Shown: piece by piece, positions 59,145 to 64,000 of the stretch
How the letters are laid out: the number at the start of each line of letters is the position of its first letter
Position numbering within the stretch: position 1 is the first letter of the stretch
Assembly (NCBI GenBank): GCA_033811195.1
Contig: JAPXOZ010000001.1
Span: 124,001-188,000, forward strand
Source of the DNA: Cacconaster sp033811195
GTDB taxonomy: Bacteria > Bacteroidota > Bacteroidia > Bacteroidales > UBA932
Direction of reading: 5' to 3'
DNA: 64,000 nt
Position numbers and translations under genes: made by a program
Notes under the pieces: model-generated
Told to the model about the DNA's origin: nothing
Database searches by the model: none
What the model saw: the letters and a program-made list of their open reading frames with translations, nothing else

Positions 59145-61673
59145 ATGAAAAGAACTTTGATTTTTGCTCTGGGCATTTTCTTCGCAAGTGCGCTTTTCGC
59201 GCAGCAGGTGCCCGTGACAGAGCCCAATTACGAACTGGCCGACCGTTTTTCAGCCAAAAAAGTCAACAATATGGTCTTCTCGACCTATATGAGACCCAAC
59301 TGGTTTAAGAATTCCGACAAATTCTGGTATGAGTGGAAGACTCCGGCCGGCAACTGTTACTACATGGTTGACCCTGTTACTAAGGTTCAGAAACCGGTTT
59401 TCGACCTCGAGAAGCTTGCTATGGAATTGACCGAAATTGTAAAGGACCCCTTCGATGCACAAAACATCCCTTTCCGCAAACTGAAACTCAAGGATGACAC
59501 CAAATTTACCTTTGAGATCCAAAGCACGATGATGGTGGAAAAGAAGGAGAAAAAGAAAAAAGAGGAGATAAAAGAAGAAAAGAAGGAAGAAGAAAATAAC
59601 GGTGAGAAAAAAGAGGAGAAGAAAGATGTAAAGAAAGAAGAAAAGAAGGCTCCTCCCAAAAAGGAGAAAAAGGTATTCAGGTTTGAATATGACATTGCTT
59701 CAGGTAAACTCACCGATGTGACCGAAAATGAAGAGGAGAAGGATTATCCCAACTGGGCAAACATCTCTCCAGACGGCAAGACTGCTGTATATAGCAAAAA
59801 TTACAATCTCTACTGGATGAGCATCGAAGATGTAAAAAAACTGACGGAAGATGACAAAGACACTACTGTTGTAGACCACCCTCTGACCACCGACGGCACA
59901 AAGGATTTCTATTATGGCGGTGGAAGCTACAGAGGTACTGACCAGAGCGATACCACAAAACGTTTCTCTGCCGGTGTGAGATGGTCGCCTGACTCCAAAC
60001 ATTTTGCCATCGGCAAATATGATATGAGTAAGATCAAGGAACTCTGGGTCATCAATGCCGTATCCCAGCCACGTCCCACTCTCGAAAGCTACAAATATCA
60101 GATGCCGGGTGAACCGGGTCCAAAGGAGCATCTTCTTGTTTTCAATATGGAAGACAAAACCTCCAGGGAAATCCGTGTAGATGCATTTAAAGACCAGAAT
60201 ATCAGCATCATGACGACTCCCTTCAAAAACAGGAACGCTTATGACGATTATAGAGTATATACATGGTTGGGAGACAACAGTAAATTCTATCTGTACCGCA
60301 CCAGCCGTGACTTGAAACGGGTGGATATCTGCGCCGTAAATCTGGCAGAAGATAGCTGCAGAGTGATCATAGAGGAGCGCCTCAACACTTACGTGGAAAC
60401 ACGCAGTCTTGAGGTAATCAACAACGGCACAGAACTCATACAGTGGTCAGAGCGCAATGGCTGGGCCCATCTCTACCTCTATTCTTCCGACGGAACCCTC
60501 AAAAACCCCATTACCTCCGGTGCTTTCCATGTAGAGAGTGTACTGAGTATAGACGAGGCTGCCAGAGTTGTATATTTCCTGGCAATGGGAGTAAACAAGG
60601 ATGAGAGTCCCTACAACGGACATGTTTACCGCATCAATCTCGACGGTACAGGCATGAAGCGTCTTGACGCAGAGGGTTTCAACTCCTCGATAGTTAGTTT
60701 CTCCGACAATAGCAAATACTTTGTAGCCAACTACTCCAGGGTGGATGTCGTACCGAAAGTAGCTCTCTTTAACGCAGCCGGTGTAAAACTGCTGGATGTG
60801 GCCGAGACTGACATTTCCCTGCTTCTGGAAGCAGGCTACAAATTCCCCGAACCCTTCAAGGTTAAAGCTGCCGATGGTATTACCGATCTATACGGAGTGA
60901 TGTACAAGCCGTTTGACTTCGATCCCAACAAAAAATACCCCATAATCGACTATGTATATCCCGGTCCTCAAACTGAGGGCAACAACCTGGTGTGGAGCAA
61001 AGGTCTGACACGCGTCGACCGTCTTGCACAAATTGGATTCATAGTCATCACAGTAGGCAATAGGGGCGGACACCCCAACAGGTCCAAATGGTATCACAAC
61101 TACGGCTACGGCAATCTCCGCGACTATGGACTGGAAGATCAAAAATATGCTATCCAGCAACTTGCAGCACGTCACGACTTTATTGATATCAGCAGAGTCG
61201 GCATCCACGGACACTCCGGAGGAGGATTTATGTCAACCGCCGCCATCCTTCAGTATCCCGATTTCTTCAAAGCAGCCGTTTCCTGTGCGGGTAACCATGA
61301 CAACAGTATGTACAACAGGTGGTGGAGTGAACAGCACCACGGCATTCTCGAAGAGATTACCGCAGCAGGCGACACTACATTCAAGTACAACATTGACAAA
61401 AACCAGGATATTGCAAAGAATCTGAAAGGTCATCTGCTCCTAGTCCATGGCGATATTGACGACAATGTGCACCCTGGTAACACCATGCGCGTTGTAAATG
61501 CTCTTATCCGCGCCAACAAGCGTTTTGAGATGCTGATTCTCCCCGGTCAGCGCCACGGATTCGGAGATATGAATGAATATTTCTTCTGGAAAATGGCGGA
61601 CTGGTACAGTGAATGGCTCCTCGGCACCTCAAAACGCCATGAGGTGGACATCCGAGAGATGAATAATGACTAA
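59145..61673 (+). CDS. Exported S9-family dipeptidyl-peptidase
   Basis: The 842-residue protein starts at ATG 59145, giving a signal peptide (MKRTLIFALGIFFASALFAQ). Its second half is an alpha/beta-hydrolase peptidase domain with the Ser motif GIHGHSGGGFMS, Asp in HGDIDDNVHPGN and His in GQRHGFGDM. The N-terminal half is a beta-propeller. A highly charged K/E insertion of about 48 residues (roughly 131-178) splits the propeller. It should cut dipeptides from N-termini, probably after proline or alanine. It overlaps nothing: the phosphoesterase ends 11 nt earlier. A strong terminator follows. Confidence 0.9.
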   Translation: MKRTLIFALGIFFASALFAQQVPVTEPNYELADRFSAKKVNNMVFSTYMRPNWFKNSDKFWYEWKTPAGNCYYMVDPVTKVQKPVFDLEKLAMELTEIVKDPFDAQNIPFRKLKLKDDTKFTFEIQSTMMVEKKEKKKKEEIKEEKKEEENNGEKKEEKKDVKKEEKKAPPKKEKKVFRFEYDIASGKLTDVTENEEEKDYPNWANISPDGKTAVYSKNYNLYWMSIEDVKKLTEDDKDTTVVDHPLTTDGTKDFYYGGGSYRGTDQSDTTKRFSAGVRWSPDSKHFAIGKYDMSKIKELWVINAVSQPRPTLESYKYQMPGEPGPKEHLLVFNMEDKTSREIRVDAFKDQNISIMTTPFKNRNAYDDYRVYTWLGDNSKFYLYRTSRDLKRVDICAVNLAEDSCRVIIEERLNTYVETRSLEVINNGTELIQWSERNGWAHLYLYSSDGTLKNPITSGAFHVESVLSIDEAARVVYFLAMGVNKDESPYNGHVYRINLDGTGMKRLDAEGFNSSIVSFSDNSKYFVANYSRVDVVPKVALFNAAGVKLLDVAETDISLLLEAGYKFPEPFKVKAADGITDLYGVMYKPFDFDPNKKYPIIDYVYPGPQTEGNNLVWSKGLTRVDRLAQIGFIVITVGNRGGHPNRSKWYHNYGYGNLRDYGLEDQKYAIQQLAARHDFIDISRVGIHGHSGGGFMSTAAILQYPDFFKAAVSCAGNHDNSMYNRWWSEQHHGILEEITAAGDTTFKYNIDKNQDIAKNLKGHLLLVHGDIDDNVHPGNTMRVVNALIRANKRFEMLILPGQRHGFGDMNEYFFWKMADWYSEWLLGTSKRHEVDIREMNND

Positions 61674-61710
61674 CTAAAAAAACTCCCTTAGGGGAGTTTT
61701 TTTAGTTAGT
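61669..61710 (+). terminator. Rho-independent terminator after the dipeptidyl-peptidase gene
   Basis: A perfect 19-bp stem, ACTAACTAAAAAAACTCCC (61669-61687) with GGGAGTTTTTTTAGTTAGT (61692-61710), with a TTAG loop. It contains the stop codon TAA (61671-61673) and a seven-T run. The near symmetry would let it work in both directions. Confidence 0.93.
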
Positions 61711-61772
61711 AGTATTGAGTTCCGAGTTTTGAGTAAGTTTTTGAGTTCTGAGTTGAGAGTAATTAACTCGGG
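61710..61772. repeat. Heptanucleotide array, GAGTTNN type, 9 units
   Basis: TAGTATT, GAGTTCC, GAGTTTT, GAGTAAG, TTTTTGA, GTTCTGA, GTTGAGA, GTAATTA, ACTCGGG, in one register, beginning at the last base of the terminator stem. Its direction (GAGTT on the coding strand after the stop) is the same as at 12880 and, on the minus strand, at 41750 and 43141. Confidence 0.83.
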
Positions 61773-61873
61773 ATTCTTTACATACTCATCTTTCAATATA
61801 TTCGTGATACACATCGTTTTATTGACTATCTTTATGGTTTGGAGTCTGATTTTACTTACCAATTAGAAAAAAC

Positions 61874-64000
61874 ATGAATAAATTTCTTCATTTATCAGTT
61901 ATAATATTATTGATGTCTGCAAATCATTTATCCGCTCAAAATTCACCGCTATATTACGTGAATCCCATGGTTGGCACAAAAAGCATGGGACACACTTTTC
62001 CGGGGGCATGCGCTCCTTTCGGTTTGGTTCAATTAAGTCCCGATACGGAAATGATTCCTCACAATATCGACGGTATTTATCAACCCGATGCATATAAATA
62101 TTGTGCCGGTTACCAATATGATGATAAAACCATTGTGGGGTTCAGTCATACCCATTTTAACGGGACGGGGCATTCCGATTTGGGTGATATTCTGATAATG
62201 CCTATGACTGGCGAGGTAAAGTTGGATATGGGAACCGAAGAAAATCCCGAGAGCGGCTATCGTTCACGATTCAGTCACGATGATGAGCAGGCCGAAGCCG
62301 GTTACTACTCCGTCCTCTTGCAAGACTATGATATCCTTGCAGAGATGACTGCAACAGAAAGAGTAGGGGTACATCGCTACACTTTCCCGCAAGGCACGGA
62401 AACAGGACATATCATTCTCGATTTGGATTACGGGATTTACAATTACGACGGCAAGGTGCTGATGGCAAACCTACGTGTGGAAGATGAATATACACTTACA
62501 GGTTATCGTATAACTCGCGGATGGTCGAGAATGAATTATACCCATTTTGCCGTGAAGTTCTCTAAACCTATCCAAAACTATGGTTGTCGTAACAAGGAAA
62601 AAGTGCTCTACAACGGTTTCTGGCGGAAATTTGATATGACCAAAAACTTCCCTGAAATGTTTGGGAAACATCTGACAGCCTATTTTGATTTCGATTTTTC
62701 CGATGGGAAGCCTCTCGAAATTCAGGTAGCACTTTCACCTGTGGATTGCCTTGGCGCAATGAAAAACCTGGAGTCTGAAACCGGCGGAAAATCCTTTGAT
62801 GATATTCGCAATGAAACTCAGCGGAAATGGGAAAAAGAACTTAGCTGCATCCAATTTGAAGCCGATGAAGAGACAAAATATGTTTTTTACACAGCACTCT
62901 ATCATACTATGATAAACCCTTCCGTTTATCAAGATGTGGACGGGCGATATCGTGGCATCGATCACAATATTCATCAAGCTGAAAAAGGAGAAACCAACTA
63001 CACGGTTTTCTCTGTTTGGGACACATTTCGCGCACAACATCCACTTATGAATCTTATAAAGCCCGCACGAAGCGCCCAATTTGTCAACTCTATGTTAAAT
63101 CACTACCAACAAAGCGTACATAAGGCTTTACCGGTATGGTCACATATGGGAAATGAAAATTGGTGCATGATCGGTTATCACTCCGTCTCAGTACTTTCAG
63201 ACGCAATTGCCAAGGGATTGGATATTGATAAAGAATTGGCATTACAAGCCTGTGTTCATAGTTCCAATGTTGACTATTTTGATGGTACGGGCGATTACAA
63301 AAAATATGGATACGTGCCATTGGAAAGAAGTTCATCAGCTGCCTCCATTACTTTGGAATACAGCTATGATGATTGGACCATTCACGAGCTGGCAAATCGT
63401 TTAAACAAAATTGAAATTAGTCAGGAGTACGCACGTCGGGCCCTGAATTACCGCAATATCTTCGACCCTTCCCTGCATTTTGCCCGTCCAAGACTTAAAG
63501 ATGGAACATTTAAAGAGGATTTTGACCTGTTGGATACACATGGGCAGGGTTTTATAGAGGGAAATTCGTGGAATTACTCCTTTTTTGTGCCTCACGATGT
63601 TAACGGATTGATAAATGAAATGGGTGGCGAGAAACAATTTGTTCGCCGTCTTGATTCGCTTTTCACTATGCATCTTCCTGCCAAATATTTCGAAAAAACC
63701 GAAGATATCAACGAAGAGGGCCTGATGGGTAACTATGTACATGGAAATGAACCAAGTCATCATGTAGCCTATTTGTACAAATGGACGAACGAACCGTGGA
63801 AGTCTGAATACCGCCTTCACGAAATTATGCGGCAGATGTACAAAAACAAAATAGACGGACTGTCGGGCAACGACGATTGCGGACAAATGTCGGCTTGGTA
63901 TATATTTTCGGCACTCGGTTTTTACCCCGTTTGTCCCGGTTCCGACCAATACGTAATCGGCTCGCCCAAGACAAAAGAAACGACCATTCATTTGGAAAAC
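61874..64000 (+). CDS. GH92 alpha-mannosidase, 3' end cut by window edge
   Basis: The frame is open from ATG 61874 to the window end, 709 residues. Signal peptide MNKFLHLSVIILLMSANHLS, then AQ. The GH92 N-terminal domain has YVNPMVGTKSMGHTFPGACA and HTHFNGTGHSDLGDI. The catalytic (alpha/alpha)6 barrel has GNEPSHHVAYLYKW, which holds the general-acid Glu, and GNDDCGQMSAWYIFSALGF, with its Asp pair. GH92 enzymes are calcium-dependent exo-mannosidases acting on alpha-1,2-, 1,3- or similar linkages of N-glycans or yeast mannan. The family is about 750 residues, so about 40-50 remain. A weak promoter (TATCTTTA at 61827) may drive it. No SusCD neighbour is visible. Confidence 0.93.
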   Translation, partial: MNKFLHLSVIILLMSANHLSAQNSPLYYVNPMVGTKSMGHTFPGACAPFGLVQLSPDTEMIPHNIDGIYQPDAYKYCAGYQYDDKTIVGFSHTHFNGTGHSDLGDILIMPMTGEVKLDMGTEENPESGYRSRFSHDDEQAEAGYYSVLLQDYDILAEMTATERVGVHRYTFPQGTETGHIILDLDYGIYNYDGKVLMANLRVEDEYTLTGYRITRGWSRMNYTHFAVKFSKPIQNYGCRNKEKVLYNGFWRKFDMTKNFPEMFGKHLTAYFDFDFSDGKPLEIQVALSPVDCLGAMKNLESETGGKSFDDIRNETQRKWEKELSCIQFEADEETKYVFYTALYHTMINPSVYQDVDGRYRGIDHNIHQAEKGETNYTVFSVWDTFRAQHPLMNLIKPARSAQFVNSMLNHYQQSVHKALPVWSHMGNENWCMIGYHSVSVLSDAIAKGLDIDKELALQACVHSSNVDYFDGTGDYKKYGYVPLERSSSAASITLEYSYDDWTIHELANRLNKIEISQEYARRALNYRNIFDPSLHFARPRLKDGTFKEDFDLLDTHGQGFIEGNSWNYSFFVPHDVNGLINEMGGEKQFVRRLDSLFTMHLPAKYFEKTEDINEEGLMGNYVHGNEPSHHVAYLYKWTNEPWKSEYRLHEIMRQMYKNKIDGLSGNDDCGQMSAWYIFSALGFYPVCPGSDQYVIGSPKTKETTIHLEN

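Noticed and set aside
59387..59713. Long minus-strand frame rich in Phe and Ser
   Set aside because: It is the antisense of the K/E-rich insertion of the peptidase gene and has no independent support.
8176..61772. CRISPR arrays
   Set aside because: The repeats are 7 nt and lack unique spacers, and no cas gene is present.

Overview
The window is chromosomal DNA of a Bacteroidota bacterium, most likely order Bacteroidales. The evidence is a SusC/SusD/SusE-type glycan uptake locus, a GH92 mannosidase, a glycine-lipid acyltransferase pair, Bacteroidota-type RseP and DUF4837 proteins, and at least fifteen copies of the Bacteroidota -7 promoter element TAnnTTTG placed just upstream of genes or operons. 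No phage, insertion sequence, integrase or CRISPR array was seen. Genus cannot be fixed from sequence alone.

Layout. 1-8059 (minus): a maltodextrin/starch-type utilisation operon read from right to left: MFS sugar transporter, SusC, SusD and two SusE/SusF-like surface lipoproteins, the last cut by the window edge. 8271-10453 (minus): a small membrane protein, a LytS-type histidine kinase and a LytTR response regulator. 10545-12881 (plus): two exported hydrolases. 12979-15337 (minus): ruvX, def and a phosphomannomutase. 15357-19852 (plus): M23 peptidase, dxr, rseP, DUF4837 lipoprotein. 19928-21727 (plus): tRNA-Glu, rpsT, radC, upp. 21729-24704 (minus): amidohydrolase and miaB. 24783-25843 (plus): LEA-type lipoprotein and SPOR protein. 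25812-29667 (minus): DsbD-like protein, then the glsA/glsB-like glycine-lipid genes. 29791-38561: rpoN, osmC, cysS, ssb, a zinc-ribbon protein, an M3 peptidase, a nitroreductase, umuD and umuC. 39127-47318 (minus): an eight-gene export cassette (ABC exporter, GntR regulator, MacB-like split ABC transporter with two permeases, membrane fusion protein, TolC). 47753-49780 (minus): a TonB-dependent receptor. 50080-51956: tRNA-Met, PHP phosphodiesterase, tRNA-Gln, ispF. 52036-56572 (plus): small membrane protein, mutL, rhomboid, EEP-family protein, tsaC. 56587-61673: rsmE, HGSNAT-like acyltransferase, YfcE-like phosphoesterase, S9 dipeptidyl-peptidase. 61874-64000: GH92 mannosidase, cut by the right edge.

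The most unusual content is not protein-coding. Twelve intergenic places carry runs of degenerate 7-base repeats that keep strict 7-nt register. They form two sequence groups: CYCRNAM, which includes the CTCGCAC/CCCGTAC and ACTCAGA types, and GCTATTG/GCTGTTG. The CYCRNAM arrays usually touch or overlap a stop codon. The GCTATTG arrays lie in 5' leaders. Eight or nine of the arrays lie in or just upstream of the efflux cassette. In one place the repeat forms the C-terminal codons of the ABC ATPase. They resemble the short tandemly repeated repetitive (STRR) heptamers of cyanobacteria but are not a feature class I know to be annotated in Bacteroidota.

A second regulatory pattern is that all three tRNA genes share one promoter architecture: TTTG or ATTG, 19 nt, TAnnTTTG, then CACTCCC.

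Functionally the window mixes housekeeping genes (isoprenoid synthesis, tRNA and rRNA modification, mismatch repair, translesion synthesis) with surface glycan use, peptide and mannan degradation, and envelope-stress-type export.
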